Part shown: piece after piece, positions 16,415 through 24,995 of the stretch | How positions within the stretch are numbered: the first letter of the stretch is position 1 | Layout of the letters: the number at the start of each line of letters is the position of its first letter | Program-made: the position numbers and the translations under genes | Source of the DNA: Pedobacter chitinilyticus | Lineage (GTDB): Bacteria > Bacteroidota > Bacteroidia > Sphingobacteriales > Sphingobacteriaceae | Direction of reading: 5' to 3' | DNA: 64,000 bases | Assembly (NCBI RefSeq): GCF_003313385.1 | Contig: NZ_QMHN01000003.1 | Span: forward strand, 186,001 to 250,000 | Notes under the pieces: generated by a model | What the model was told of the DNA's origin: nothing | Database searches by the model: none | Seen by the model: only the letters and a program-made list of their open reading frames with translations

Positions 16415-17845
16415 TTATTCAACCACGCTAACTTTTACCATATTGGTCCTACTTCTTTTCTCCAAAGGAACAGCAGCAGTGTTAATCACCACATCCCCCT
16501 TCTTAACCAATTTCTTTTTCTTCAACAGATCATTTACCTCTTCAATGGTTTTATCTGTACTCTCAAATTTATCGTAGAAGAAACCCCTTACACCCCAAAC
16601 CAAGCTTAAAGTATTAAGCAAGCTTTCATTACTAGTAAAAGTAAAAATAGGCGCTTGTGGACGGTGACTTGCTACCTCAAAAGCAGTATAACCGCTAGAA
16701 GTCATGGTAACAATTCCGATAGCATCCGTTTGTTTAGCCAAGAAACAAGCCGAATCGCATACCGCATCTCCCAAGAAACTATCAGTTTTAGGCTTCAAAA
16801 ATTTCTCTGCGTAAAACGGATAATTATTTTCTTCAATATTATTAATGATTTTCTGCATCGTTTCAATCACAATCAGCGGAAATTCACCTACCGAAGTTTC
16901 ACCACTAAGCATTACCGCATCAGCACCATCTAGCACAGAGTTCGCTACGTCATTCACCTCCGCTCTCGTCGGACGAGGAGTAGTAATCATACTCTCCAAC
17001 ATCTGCGTAGCAATAATTACTGGCTTAGAAGCCGCTCTGCACTTGTTCACAATCATTTTTTGCAACAAAGGCACCTCTTCCATTGGCATTTCTACCCCTA
17101 GGTCACCACGAGCAACCATTACCGCATCAGTCACCGCAATAATCTCATCAATATTAGCAATCGCCTCTGGCTTTTCAATTTTAGCAACAACCCTAGCTGT
17201 TTTGCCTCTTTCCTTAATAATATCCTTTAACTCAACAATATCAGCGGCATTACGCACAAACGAAAGACCGATCCACTCTACATCACTTTCAAGTACAAAA
17301 TCTAAGTTCTTTCTGTCCTCAACCGTTAAAGAAGGGATAGAAACTTTGGTATTAGGAAGGTTTACGCCCTTTCTTGAAGTTAAAATACCACCGTGAACCA
17401 CCTCGCAAATCACCTCATCTTGATAATTGGTTTCCAATACACGCATCTGCAATTTACCATCATCCAAAAGGATAATTTCTCCTGCTTTTACATCTTTAGG
17501 GAAATTTTCGTAAGTGATGTAAATACGTTCCTCGTTACCAATACATTCTTGAGTAGTGATGATGGTTTTGCTGCCGTTAACAAGGTTAATACCACCGTCT
17601 TTCACCATCCCAATTCTAATTTTAGGCCCTTGTAAATCGGCCAAAATACCCACGTTATATTTGTGCTTGTGGTTGATCTCTCTGATGGTGTCTATCACCT
17701 TTTGATGATCGGCTTGTGAACCGTGTGAAAAGTTTAGCCTACATACGTCTAAACCCGCATTAAACATACTGTACAACACCTCCGATTTAGCCGAAGCAGG
17801 GCCCAAAGTGGCCACAATTTTGGTTCTGGAAAGAAAAGGTTTCAT
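16415..17845 (-). CDS. pyk: Pyruvate kinase
   Basis: 476 residues. Starts at the canonical TKIVATLGPAS and has the substrate-binding CRLNFSHG, the K+/Mg2+ site region (GLSFVRNAADI, ARGDLGVEMP) and the signature KIEKPEAIANIDEI. The C-terminal domain is present (GIVTMTSSGYTAFEVASHRP). It converts phosphoenolpyruvate and ADP to pyruvate and ATP in the cytosol. It is transcribed alone, with a strong terminator downstream, and the IPExxVDY gene lies 130 bases upstream in the same direction. Confidence 0.97.
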   Translation of the reverse strand: MKPFLSRTKIVATLGPASAKSEVLYSMFNAGLDVCRLNFSHGSQADHQKVIDTIREINHKHKYNVGILADLQGPKIRIGMVKDGGINLVNGSKTIITTQECIGNEERIYITYENFPKDVKAGEIILLDDGKLQMRVLETNYQDEVICEVVHGGILTSRKGVNLPNTKVSIPSLTVEDRKNLDFVLESDVEWIGLSFVRNAADIVELKDIIKERGKTARVVAKIEKPEAIANIDEIIAVTDAVMVARGDLGVEMPMEEVPLLQKMIVNKCRAASKPVIIATQMLESMITTPRPTRAEVNDVANSVLDGADAVMLSGETSVGEFPLIVIETMQKIINNIEENNYPFYAEKFLKPKTDSFLGDAVCDSACFLAKQTDAIGIVTMTSSGYTAFEVASHRPQAPIFTFTSNESLLNTLSLVWGVRGFFYDKFESTDKTIEEVNDLLKKKKLVKKGDVVINTAAVPLEKRSRTNMVKVSVVE

Positions 17846-17975
17846 TAAAATTATCTTGTGATTACCGCCGCCACAACAACACTTAAATGTGCTACTTGTT
17901 TAAGCTCTAATTATACTATTTCAGTTTGATTTCAGATTCAAATATAGTGTATTTACTACACTAACAATATAAAAT

Positions 17976-18395
17976 TTACATTACCAAATTTTCTTTGGAC
18001 TTTAATTTACGCACATCTATTTGCGCAGCCACCTGAATATCAGGCATTTTATTCAAGCTAGTCAGAATAAAATTCAGGTCCTCCTTGTCTATAAACTGAT
18101 GAATAACGATGAAGAAATCCACCTTGTTCATTTCGGGAACCAAAAAGCCCTCACTGTTCCTATTGCTGACCAAAAAATACTCTCGCTCACCCTCTTCCAC
18201 AAAGAAAAAATACTTGGAAAATGCCAAGGGCGCTTCATCCGTATTAAAATATACTTCATGATCCTCAATTTTATAAAACTCCAAGTTAAGATTGGTGTTT
18301 ATCTTGTGGCACAAAACGTAATCCTTCAACGATGCAGTGATGGCAATGAGGACAAAGTCCAAATCGAGCGACAGTTTTAAATAAGTTTTGTTCAA
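17976..18395 (-). CDS. IPExxVDY family protein
   Basis: 139 residues. Belongs to a short Bacteroidota-restricted family named after the motif near the middle; here it reads VPEMNKVDFFIVI. There is no signal peptide or membrane helix, so it is cytosolic, and function is unknown. In many Bacteroidota it sits between pyk and acpP as it does here, divergent from acpP and 130 bases before pyk. Linkage to fatty-acid and glycolytic genes is conserved but its meaning is not known. Confidence 0.85.
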   Translation of the reverse strand: MNKTYLKLSLDLDFVLIAITASLKDYVLCHKINTNLNLEFYKIEDHEVYFNTDEAPLAFSKYFFFVEEGEREYFLVSNRNSEGFLVPEMNKVDFFIVIHQFIDKEDLNFILTSLNKMPDIQVAAQIDVRKLKSKENLVM

Positions 18396-18484
18396 AATGT
18401 ATTTTTTTGTTAGAATTACGAAATTATAAAACTAATTTTACTTTGGGTTTTAAACCCGTTAAAATTGATAGAGAAATAAAAACA

Positions 18485-18515
18485 TTTGAAATGTGTTAGA
18501 ATTTATTTTTCTTTG
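18485..18515 (+). promoter_or_regulatory. Bacteroidota-type promoter of acpP
   Basis: TTTG (18485-18488), 19 bases, then TTTCTTTG (18508-18515), against TTTG-N19-TAnnTTTG. The spacing is exact with one mismatch (A to T). It leaves a leader of about 25-30 AT-rich bases before the acpP ATG. Confidence 0.6.
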
Positions 18516-18548
18516 CACAGAATTATTTAACCATTAAATTATAATATT

Positions 18549-18785
18549 ATGTCTGATATTGCTTCAAGAGTAAAGGCTATTATCGTAGAAAAACTAGGTG
18601 TTGATGAAAGTGAAGTTACGCCAGAAGCGTCTTTCACAAATGACTTAGGTGCAGATTCACTAGACACTGTTGAGCTAATCATGGAGTTTGAAAAAGAATT
18701 CAATGTAGCTATTCCAGATGACCAAGCTGAAACGATCGGTACCGTAGGTCAAGCAATTGCTTATTTAGAAAAAAACGTTAAGTAG
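18549..18785 (+). CDS. acpP: Acyl carrier protein
   Basis: 78 residues, highly acidic, with the 4'-phosphopantetheine attachment Ser37 in [10 protein letters not shown]. It carries the growing acyl chain in fatty-acid synthesis. fabF starts 28 bases downstream and rnc follows, the standard acpP-fabF-rnc order. A promoter matching the Bacteroidota consensus lies just upstream, so acpP is probably the first gene of the operon. Confidence 0.98.
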   Translation: MSDIASRVKAIIVEKLGVDESEVTPEASFTNDLGADSLDTVELIMEFEKEFNVAIPDDQAETIGTVGQAIAYLEKNVK

Positions 18786-18813
18786 AAATACTTTTTCTGT
18801 ACAATACTTATAA

Positions 18814-20067
18814 ATGGGATTAAAAAGAGTAGTAGTTACTGGGTTGGGTGCGCTCACTCCTATCGGAAATAGTGTTCCCGAATTTTGGGAAGCACTAGTA
18901 AATGGTGTGAGCGGCGCAGCGCCTATCAAGAGTTTCAATACCGAAAAATTCAAAACAAAGTTCGCTTGCGAGGTGAAAAACTTTAATCCAGAAGATTATT
19001 TGGATAAAAAAGAAGCCCGCAAATTGGATCCGTTTGTGCAGTACGCACTAGTATCCACCGAAGAGGCCGTTAAAGATGGAGGATATGATTTCTCTACACT
19101 TGACACTAACCGCATTGGTGTGATCTGGGGCGCTGGAATTGGAGGTCTAAAAACTTTCTTAGACGAAGTTTCTAACTTCGCCAAAGGAGATGGCACGCCT
19201 AGATACAACCCTTTCTTTATCCCGAAAATGATTATTGATATTGCTCCAGGGCATATCTCGATGAAGTATGGATTGCGTGGGCCAAACTTTGCCACCGTTT
19301 CTGCTTGTGCATCATCAACCAATGCGATGATTGATGCCTTCAACTATATTCGTTTGGGCATGGCTGATATCATTATCAGCGGTGGTTCAGAAGCGATTAT
19401 TAACGAAGCGGGCATGGGAGGGTTTAACGCAATGCATGCTTTATCTACTCGTAATGATGATCCTGCAACAGCTTCTCGTCCATTTGATAAAGACCGTGAT
19501 GGTTTTGTAGCGGGCGAAGGTGCCGGCACCATTATTTTAGAAGAACTGGAACACGCTAAAGCGCGTGGAGCCAAAATCTATGCTGAAATTGTAGGTGGTG
19601 GCATGAGCGCAGATGCTCATCATATCACTGCCCCTCACCCCGAAGGGCTGGGTGCTAAAATGGTAATGACTAAAGCGTTAGCAGACGCAAAGTTGGAAAC
19701 CAATCAGATCGACTATATCAACGTACATGGCACCTCTACGCCACTTGGAGATATACAAGAAGCAAAAGCCATTGTAGATTTATTTGGAGAAGATGCTTAT
19801 AAACTAAACATCAGTTCTACCAAATCTATGACAGGTCACTTGCTAGGTGCTGCTGGTGCCGTTGAGGCTTTGGCTGCCATTCTTGCCATCAAGAATAGCA
19901 CAATTCCTCCAACCATCAATCACTTTACGGATGACCCTGAGATTGATCCAAAACTTAATTTTACTTTTAACAAAGCGCAAAAACGAGAAGTTAGAGCCGC
20001 AATAAGTAATACTTTTGGTTTTGGTGGCCACAATGCTTCGGTAGTTTTTAAGAAATACGAAGAATAA
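18814..20067 (+). CDS. fabF: 3-oxoacyl-[acyl-carrier-protein] synthase II
   Basis: 417 residues. Catalytic Cys165 in TVSACASSTNA, with the two histidines in NVHGTSTPLGD and MTGHLLGAAGA. The C-terminal GFGGHNAS is typical of condensing enzymes. It elongates acyl-ACP with malonyl-ACP in the cytosol. It follows acpP by 28 bases and precedes rnc by 85. Confidence 0.98.
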   Translation: MGLKRVVVTGLGALTPIGNSVPEFWEALVNGVSGAAPIKSFNTEKFKTKFACEVKNFNPEDYLDKKEARKLDPFVQYALVSTEEAVKDGGYDFSTLDTNRIGVIWGAGIGGLKTFLDEVSNFAKGDGTPRYNPFFIPKMIIDIAPGHISMKYGLRGPNFATVSACASSTNAMIDAFNYIRLGMADIIISGGSEAIINEAGMGGFNAMHALSTRNDDPATASRPFDKDRDGFVAGEGAGTIILEELEHAKARGAKIYAEIVGGGMSADAHHITAPHPEGLGAKMVMTKALADAKLETNQIDYINVHGTSTPLGDIQEAKAIVDLFGEDAYKLNISSTKSMTGHLLGAAGAVEALAAILAIKNSTIPPTINHFTDDPEIDPKLNFTFNKAQKREVRAAISNTFGFGGHNASVVFKKYEE

Positions 20068-20152
20068 GCCAAAAAGTTTATGGTTTAAGAGCAATTGTAT
20101 TGTATATTTATACAAATGCTTTTTCTATAATTAAATTTTGTGTTGCTAGTTG

Positions 20153-20881
20153 ATGTCTTTGCTCAGCATTTATAAACTATATCTTTCGCCAAATAAGCAA
20201 TTCTTAAAGAAATTAAAGAATGTGCTTGGTTTTGTCCCGGGCAATATTGCGCTCTATAAAATGGCGTTTAGGCACCGTTCGGCGGCCAAGATATTGAAAA
20301 ACGGCAGCAGGAGCAGTAATGAACGCTTAGAGTTTTTGGGCGACGCTATTTTAGGCGCTGTAGTGGCCGAAATGCTGTTCAAAAGCTATCCCTACAAAGA
20401 AGAAGGCTTTTTAACTGAAATGCGTTCTAAGATTGTAAACAGAGCCAATTTAAATCAACTTGCCCGCAAAATGGGCTTTGATGAACTCATCGTATTCGAT
20501 CAAAAAACCGTAAACTTCCAATCGAAACACCACTCCATGTACGGTGATGCTTTTGAAGCATTAATTGGAGCCATTTATTTGGACAAGGGCTATAACTTCA
20601 CCAAAAACCTGATCCTTAAGCGCATCATCAAACCTTACGTTGATGTTCATCACCTAGAAATTACCGAAACCAATTTCAAAAGCCGCTTAATTGAATGGTG
20701 CCAACGACAAGGCAAAGACGTTTCCTTTGATGTAATTGAAAATGGCGAGGGCGAAAGCACCAAACTATTTACCGTACAGGTGATGATTGAGAATGAAACC
20801 TTTGGTATTGGCAGGGATTACAATAAAAAGAACGCCGAGAAACTCGCAGCAGAAAAAGCTTGCGAAGCCCTAGCCATCTAG
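20153..20881 (+). CDS. rnc: Ribonuclease III
   Basis: 242 residues from ATG 20153 (a TTG directly before it is in frame but unlikely). RNase III signature NERLEFLGDAIL, second acidic cluster YGDAFEALIGAIYLD, and a C-terminal double-stranded RNA-binding domain from about residue 165 (NFKSRLIEWCQRQGK; AEKLAAEKACEAL). It processes rRNA precursors and structured mRNAs. Last gene of the acpP-fabF-rnc group. Confidence 0.97.
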   Translation: MSLLSIYKLYLSPNKQFLKKLKNVLGFVPGNIALYKMAFRHRSAAKILKNGSRSSNERLEFLGDAILGAVVAEMLFKSYPYKEEGFLTEMRSKIVNRANLNQLARKMGFDELIVFDQKTVNFQSKHHSMYGDAFEALIGAIYLDKGYNFTKNLILKRIIKPYVDVHHLEITETNFKSRLIEWCQRQGKDVSFDVIENGEGESTKLFTVQVMIENETFGIGRDYNKKNAEKLAAEKACEALAI

Positions 20882-21077
20882 CCTACCCCTAGGATAAGCG
20901 CTTTCTGATTTTTCACGATCTCCAGCCCTAGCAACCCTTTTCATTCCACCAAAAGCAGAGCCCATTTAGCATGCACCCCTATGTGCCTCTGTGGTTATAT
21001 TTTATTAGGCGAGAATTAGCTAATTCGATTATTCCAACCCAAAAAACCAACCATCCAAAAAACCAAAAATCAATACA

Positions 21078-21806
21078 CTAGTGCTGATTTTTAACTTTCC
21101 CCGCCGTATCACTATACTTCTTAAAAGATTCATTAATCCATTTAATCGCATCGTAAGTAGTCCAGGTTTTTGCCTTTTCGTAGTCTGGTCGGTAATCAAC
21201 CATAAAATTTTCTAGCGCCTTTCCAGTCAAGCCAGTATGCTGATTAATGCTTGTTTTGTTGAAAAGCTGATCCACAACATTATCCTGCATTTCCGTTTGG
21301 TACATCCGATTAAACCTTCTGGCCTGTTTAGGAGTTTTGCCAAAAAGTTCATAGATAGCAGTCAGTGGACTACCCAAAAAAGAAAGCAGCGGAGGCTTTC
21401 CTCCATAAAAAGAACCTTTATCCCTGAAATCTTTTTTCAGCTCATCCAAAGTTTGCTTTTTAGTTTGCCCAGTAACCACCACCTCGTTTAAGGTCGTACC
21501 ACGATTTAGGTACAACACCAGATCTTTACTATTACGCACAACCACTTCCAAATCGTTGAAATTGCGCTTCATCACCACTAGCGTATCGCCTACATTGGCT
21601 TTAATGGAAAAAATTCCCATATCATTACTCCCTGCAGAGTAGCCAGATCGTTTATTTTTGACCTCCGCCAAAGCAATGCGGATATTAGCTCCACGCTCAA
21701 AAAGCACCCCAGTAAGTGTAAAATCTTGTTGGGCAAAGCCCTGATAGGTGGTACCTATACAGAGGATGATTAACGAATAAAATGTGAGCCTAACTTTGCC
21801 TAGCAT
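21078..21806 (-). CDS. Secreted protein with an N-terminal carboxypeptidase-like beta-sandwich
   Basis: 242 residues if translation begins at the ATG at 21804-21806, which puts the signal peptide (MLGKVRLTFYSLIILCIGTTYQGFAQ) at the start; the frame is open 18 codons further up. The mature part begins with a carboxypeptidase-regulatory-like segment (FTLTGVLFERGANIRIALAEVKN..GIFSIKANVGDTLVV) ending in TTLNEVVVTGQ, as in the N-terminus of TonB receptors. No plug or barrel follows. The remaining 130 residues are charged and helical. Periplasmic, function unknown. Divergent from plsC, sharing a 72-base promoter gap. Confidence 0.65.
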   Translation of the reverse strand: MLGKVRLTFYSLIILCIGTTYQGFAQQDFTLTGVLFERGANIRIALAEVKNKRSGYSAGSNDMGIFSIKANVGDTLVVMKRNFNDLEVVVRNSKDLVLYLNRGTTLNEVVVTGQTKKQTLDELKKDFRDKGSFYGGKPPLLSFLGSPLTAIYELFGKTPKQARRFNRMYQTEMQDNVVDQLFNKTSINQHTGLTGKALENFMVDYRPDYEKAKTWTTYDAIKWINESFKKYSDTAGKVKNQH

Positions 21807-21878
21807 TTGCAGCGTTATTGTTTTATTTTGTAAACTTAGCAAATGTTTAGCGTTTAGCACGTTAAAAAAGGTTAATTC

Positions 21879-22625
21879 ATGGGCCGTATACTTTCTACAA
21901 TATTCCTACTTTATGCCGCAATCATTTTTATTGCACTCATGTTTGTGGCTTTACCATTTGTATTGCTCTTCTCTGCAATACTACCTTTAAACACTGGCAA
22001 ACGGGCTATATTAATCGTATTAAGAACTTGGGCCTGGCTATTCAGCATCTTGAGTTTATTTTGGGTACGCACCAAAAACAAAGAAATTGTTGACCTGAAC
22101 AAATCTCACATTTATGTAGGCAATCACGGATCATACCTAGATGCGGTGGTCGTTTGCCTAAGCATTCCACAATATTTTAGCGCATTAGGAAAAGTAGAAA
22201 TCACCAAAGTGCCCGTCTTTGGGCTCATTTATAAACGAATTGTGGTGCTCATAGACCGAAGCAGTAAAGAAAGCCGCGAACAATCTGTAAATGCCCTAAA
22301 GAAAGACATTACCAACGGGCAATCCATCCTCATATTTGCGGAGGGCACCATGAACAAAACCGAAAAACCACTAACTGATTTTTACGATGGTGCTTTCAGA
22401 ATTGCCATTGAAACACAAACCCCTATCATTCCCTTTGTGATGATCAATAACAGGAAGCTACTCCCAAGAAAGCATCCGCTAAAAGCCAGACCTGGTATAA
22501 TAACGACCATATTACTATCAGAAATCAGTGTGGCTGGGCTGAGTTTGGAAGATGTTCCAGCATTAAAAAAGAAAGTTTATGATTTGATGGAGGAAGCGAT
22601 CATAAGGAATAGTCCCGCTAACTAA
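21879..22625 (+). CDS. plsC: 1-acyl-sn-glycerol-3-phosphate acyltransferase
   Basis: 248 residues. Two N-terminal membrane helices (about 5-36 and 45-62) precede the acyltransferase block. Motif I is NHGSYLD (His83 and Asp88, the H-x4-D pair), and motif III is FAEGTMNKTE, where the usual EGTR reads EGTM. It acylates lysophosphatidic acid to phosphatidic acid at the inner membrane. Single gene, followed by a long palindrome that may end its transcript. Confidence 0.85.
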   Translation: MGRILSTIFLLYAAIIFIALMFVALPFVLLFSAILPLNTGKRAILIVLRTWAWLFSILSLFWVRTKNKEIVDLNKSHIYVGNHGSYLDAVVVCLSIPQYFSALGKVEITKVPVFGLIYKRIVVLIDRSSKESREQSVNALKKDITNGQSILIFAEGTMNKTEKPLTDFYDGAFRIAIETQTPIIPFVMINNRKLLPRKHPLKARPGIITTILLSEISVAGLSLEDVPALKKKVYDLMEEAIIRNSPAN

Positions 22626-22699
22626 ATTGCCATGTAGTACAGGTGATGGTTGATTAAACCTGATGGAAGCGAATATCCTTTTGGTTGCGATGACTTTAC

Positions 22700-22728
22700 A
22701 CTTCGTAAGTTTTAAAAACTTACGAAGT
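22700..22728. repeat. Near-perfect palindrome of 29 bases
   Basis: ACTTCGTAAGTTT and its complement AAACTTACGAAGT are separated by three bases, giving 13-14 paired bases. It lies 75 bases past plsC in the 361-base gap before yicC, which otherwise shows nothing except the yicC promoter. It may terminate plsC or be a copy of a dispersed palindromic element. Confidence 0.6.
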
Positions 22729-22975
22729 TTCGACTTGCATGGCATTCACCAAAAGATAGCAGCGTACAGCAGGACTGCACAAAAAGAAGAACTACTGACC
22801 TCCATTTTCAAATTAATGATAGTGCATCACTAAAACCCAAGCTTTACTTTCAAAACTAATTATGGCTATATGGAACAAGCAATTTTGGAGCATCATGAGC
22901 AGGAGATATTGATCGATTAGATCCGTTCAGTCATCGCTATCTAATTACTTTATACGAACTACTAAGTACTTTTTA

Positions 22976-22983
22976 TATCTTTG
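22976..22983 (+). promoter_or_regulatory. -7 element (TATCTTTG) abutting the yicC start codon
   Basis: A perfect match to TAnnTTTG ending 3 bases before the ATG at 22987. An upstream -33 is weak (TTTA near 22949-22952). The expected transcription start coincides with the start codon, which implies a leaderless or nearly leaderless message. Confidence 0.45.
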
Positions 22984-22986
22984 CAC

Positions 22987-23862
22987 ATGATAAAATCAAT
23001 GACTGGCTTTGGCTTGGCATCTACCGACCACGAAAGTGTAAAGTTTTCAGTAGAGATAAAATCGCTAAATTCGAAGTTTCTTGAGCTTGGCCTCAAAATT
23101 CCAAAAGCATTTTCCGACAAAGAACTCTACCTACGTAACGTTTGCAATAAAGAGATAGAGCGAGGCAAGGTAAGCATTGCCCTTACGGTTGAACGTAGCG
23201 AAGAAGCACAAAAAGGCGCTTCTATTAACCAAGTATTATTAAAAAAATACTACACGCAACTGCTAGAAATTAACAAAGAAATTGCAGCCGATTTATCAAC
23301 AATATTGCCTGCTGTACTTAATTTACCAGAGGTAATTACCTACACAGAGGAAGAAGCTAGCGACAGCGAATGGGAAATATTAGAAGCAACCTTTGGCAAG
23401 GCACTCAAAAACTTTAACCAATTTAGGGTAGATGAAGGCAATGTTTTAAAAGCTGACCTAGAACTTCGTATCAAAAACATTCTTGGCTTTTTTGTCGAAG
23501 TAGAAACTTTGGCTCCCTTAAGAATTCCACACATTAAAACTCGTTTAACCCAGTTTTTGGAAGATACTGTTGGGAAGGTAAACTATGATCAAAATCGTTT
23601 TGAGCAGGAGCTGATTTACTATATCGACAAATTAGACATTACCGAAGAGCAAACCCGCTTAAAAAGTCATTGTGATTATTTTATCGCTACTTTAAATGAC
23701 AAAGATGCCAATGGTAAAAAATTGGGTTTCATCTCACAAGAGATTGGCCGAGAAATTAATACCATGGGTGCCAAAGCCAACGATGCGCAAATACAGCAAT
23801 TGGTAGTAGGCATGAAAGAAGAATTAGAAAAAATTAAAGAACAATTACTTAACGTACTATAA
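22987..23862 (+). CDS. yicC: YicC/YloC family endoribonuclease
   Basis: 291 residues from ATG 22987; the in-frame TTG six bases earlier is not needed because the family begins MIKSMTGFG. It has the N-terminal YicC domain (SMTGFGLAS..SVEIKSLNSKFLELGLKIP) and the DUF1732-type C-terminus (EEQTRLKSHCDYF..GFISQEIGREINTMGAKANDAQI). The family comprises endoribonucleases linked to sRNA turnover and stationary-phase survival. It lies upstream of gmk in the common yicC-gmk pairing, 64 bases apart with a large hairpin between. Confidence 0.9.
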   Translation: MIKSMTGFGLASTDHESVKFSVEIKSLNSKFLELGLKIPKAFSDKELYLRNVCNKEIERGKVSIALTVERSEEAQKGASINQVLLKKYYTQLLEINKEIAADLSTILPAVLNLPEVITYTEEEASDSEWEILEATFGKALKNFNQFRVDEGNVLKADLELRIKNILGFFVEVETLAPLRIPHIKTRLTQFLEDTVGKVNYDQNRFEQELIYYIDKLDITEEQTRLKSHCDYFIATLNDKDANGKKLGFISQEIGREINTMGAKANDAQIQQLVVGMKEELEKIKEQLLNVL

Positions 23863-23874
23863 GCAAAAGCTAAG

Positions 23875-23918
23875 GCTTAAAGCGCAAAGCTTTGAGCATT
23901 CAGCTTTGCGCTTTAAGC
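23875..23918. repeat. 17-bp perfect hairpin between yicC and gmk
   Basis: Arms 23875-23891 and 23902-23918 (GCTTAAAGCGCAAAGCT and its complement) enclose a 10-base loop. It starts 12 bases past yicC and ends 8 bases before the gmk ATG, so it would hide the gmk ribosome-binding region if transcribed through. There is no T-run. It may be a regulatory fold or a dispersed intergenic element. Confidence 0.75.
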
Positions 23919-23926
23919 TCATAAAA

Positions 23927-24496
23927 ATGAAACAAGGCAAACTTATTATATTTTCGGCTCCATCTGGTGCTGGTAAAACTACTATCGTTAAACATTTATT
24001 GACCAAATTCAATAACCTAAGTTTTTCGATTTCGGCGACTACTAGAGAACTACGTGGCGACGAAACCAATGGCAAAGACTATTATTTTATCAGCAAGGAA
24101 GAGTTTTTGCATAAGGTTGCGCACCAAGAATTTGTAGAGTTTGAAGAAGTATACAGTGGTACCTTTTACGGCACCCTGCGTTCAGAAATTCAGCGCATTT
24201 GGGATGAAGGCAAGCACGTGATCTTTGACATCGACGTAGAAGGTGGCTTACGTTTAAAAAGAAAATTTGAAGAGGACGCATTAGCGATTTTCGTACAACC
24301 ACCATCATTAGAAGTGCTAAAGGAACGTTTAGCTGGTCGTGGCACCGATAGCGAAGAAAAGCTACAAGAGCGTTACGCCAAAGCAGAAAAAGAACTAGCA
24401 TACGCAGAAAAATTTGACATCATCCTCAAAAATTTCGAGCTTGGAACCGCCTGCGCAGAAGCAGAGCAATTAGTAGGTGATTTCTTAAAAAGTTAA
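23927..24496 (+). CDS. gmk: Guanylate kinase
   Basis: 189 residues from ATG 23927. The frame is open from an earlier TTG at 23906, but that lies inside the hairpin and adds non-family sequence. P-loop FSAPSGAGKTTI at residues 7-18, the GMP-binding segment SATTRELRGDETNGKDYYFI, and the lid region GTDSEEKLQERYAKAEKEL. It phosphorylates GMP to GDP in the cytosol. It is normally followed by nadD in this phylum; here an extra gene has been inserted. Confidence 0.96.
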   Translation: MKQGKLIIFSAPSGAGKTTIVKHLLTKFNNLSFSISATTRELRGDETNGKDYYFISKEEFLHKVAHQEFVEFEEVYSGTFYGTLRSEIQRIWDEGKHVIFDIDVEGGLRLKRKFEEDALAIFVQPPSLEVLKERLAGRGTDSEEKLQERYAKAEKELAYAEKFDIILKNFELGTACAEAEQLVGDFLKS

Positions 24497-24570
24497 CAGT
24501 TTTCAATGAGCAGTTTTCAGTTTCATAGAAAGAGCCGATAGACAGTTCCTTAAGCAGTTACCAGTTTTCA
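24497..24570. repeat. CAGTTTTCA repeats, left flank of the IVP gene
   Basis: CAGTTTTCA occurs at 24497-24505, 24511-24519 (extending to CAG) and 24562-24570, all in one orientation. The complementary motif CTGAAAACTG appears on the far side of the inserted gene at 25008-25031. Confidence 0.7.
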
Positions 24571-24622
24571 ATTTCCTAAAAAACACATATATACAGTTTC
24601 CTTTCTACCTAAACAGAAGCAG

Positions 24623-24991
24623 ATGAGTGATTTTAATGATTTGTTAGTCTATAAGAAGTCTTTCGAATTAGCGATGCTTATTTTCGAAATCACTAAATCT
24701 TTTCCAAAAGAAGAGATGTATTCGTTGACAGATCAAATTAGACGTTCATCACGCTCTACTAATATTTGTATTGTGGAAGCTTATAGAAAACGCAGGTATC
24801 CAGCTCATTTTGTTAGCAAACTATCAGATAGCGACATGGAAAATAGCGAGACGAAAGGATGGCTTCAATTTGCTTTCGCATGTAGATATTTGGATGAAAA
24901 GCATTATAACGATTTAGTTGTTTTAAGCGACGAAGTTGGAAAACTGTTGAACCACATGATGAACAATCCTGAAAAATACGGAGCAAAGTAA
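24623..24991 (+). CDS. Four-helix-bundle protein (23S rRNA intervening-sequence type)
   Basis: 122 residues, all helical. Begins with the family pattern DLLVYKKSFELAMLIFEITKSFP and has the landmark SLTDQIRRSSRSTNICIVEAYRKRRY. Proteins of this family are encoded in 23S rRNA intervening sequences or as free-standing genes scattered in Bacteroidota genomes; function is unknown. It lies between gmk and nadD, flanked by oppositely oriented CAGTTTTCAG-type repeats. That suggests it moved in as a unit and interrupted the gmk-nadD pair. Confidence 0.9.
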   Translation: MSDFNDLLVYKKSFELAMLIFEITKSFPKEEMYSLTDQIRRSSRSTNICIVEAYRKRRYPAHFVSKLSDSDMENSETKGWLQFAFACRYLDEKHYNDLVVLSDEVGKLLNHMMNNPEKYGAK

Positions 24992-24995
24992 TATT

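Noticed and set aside
20150..20152. TTG start for ribonuclease III
   Set aside because: An ATG follows immediately and needs no unusual initiation.
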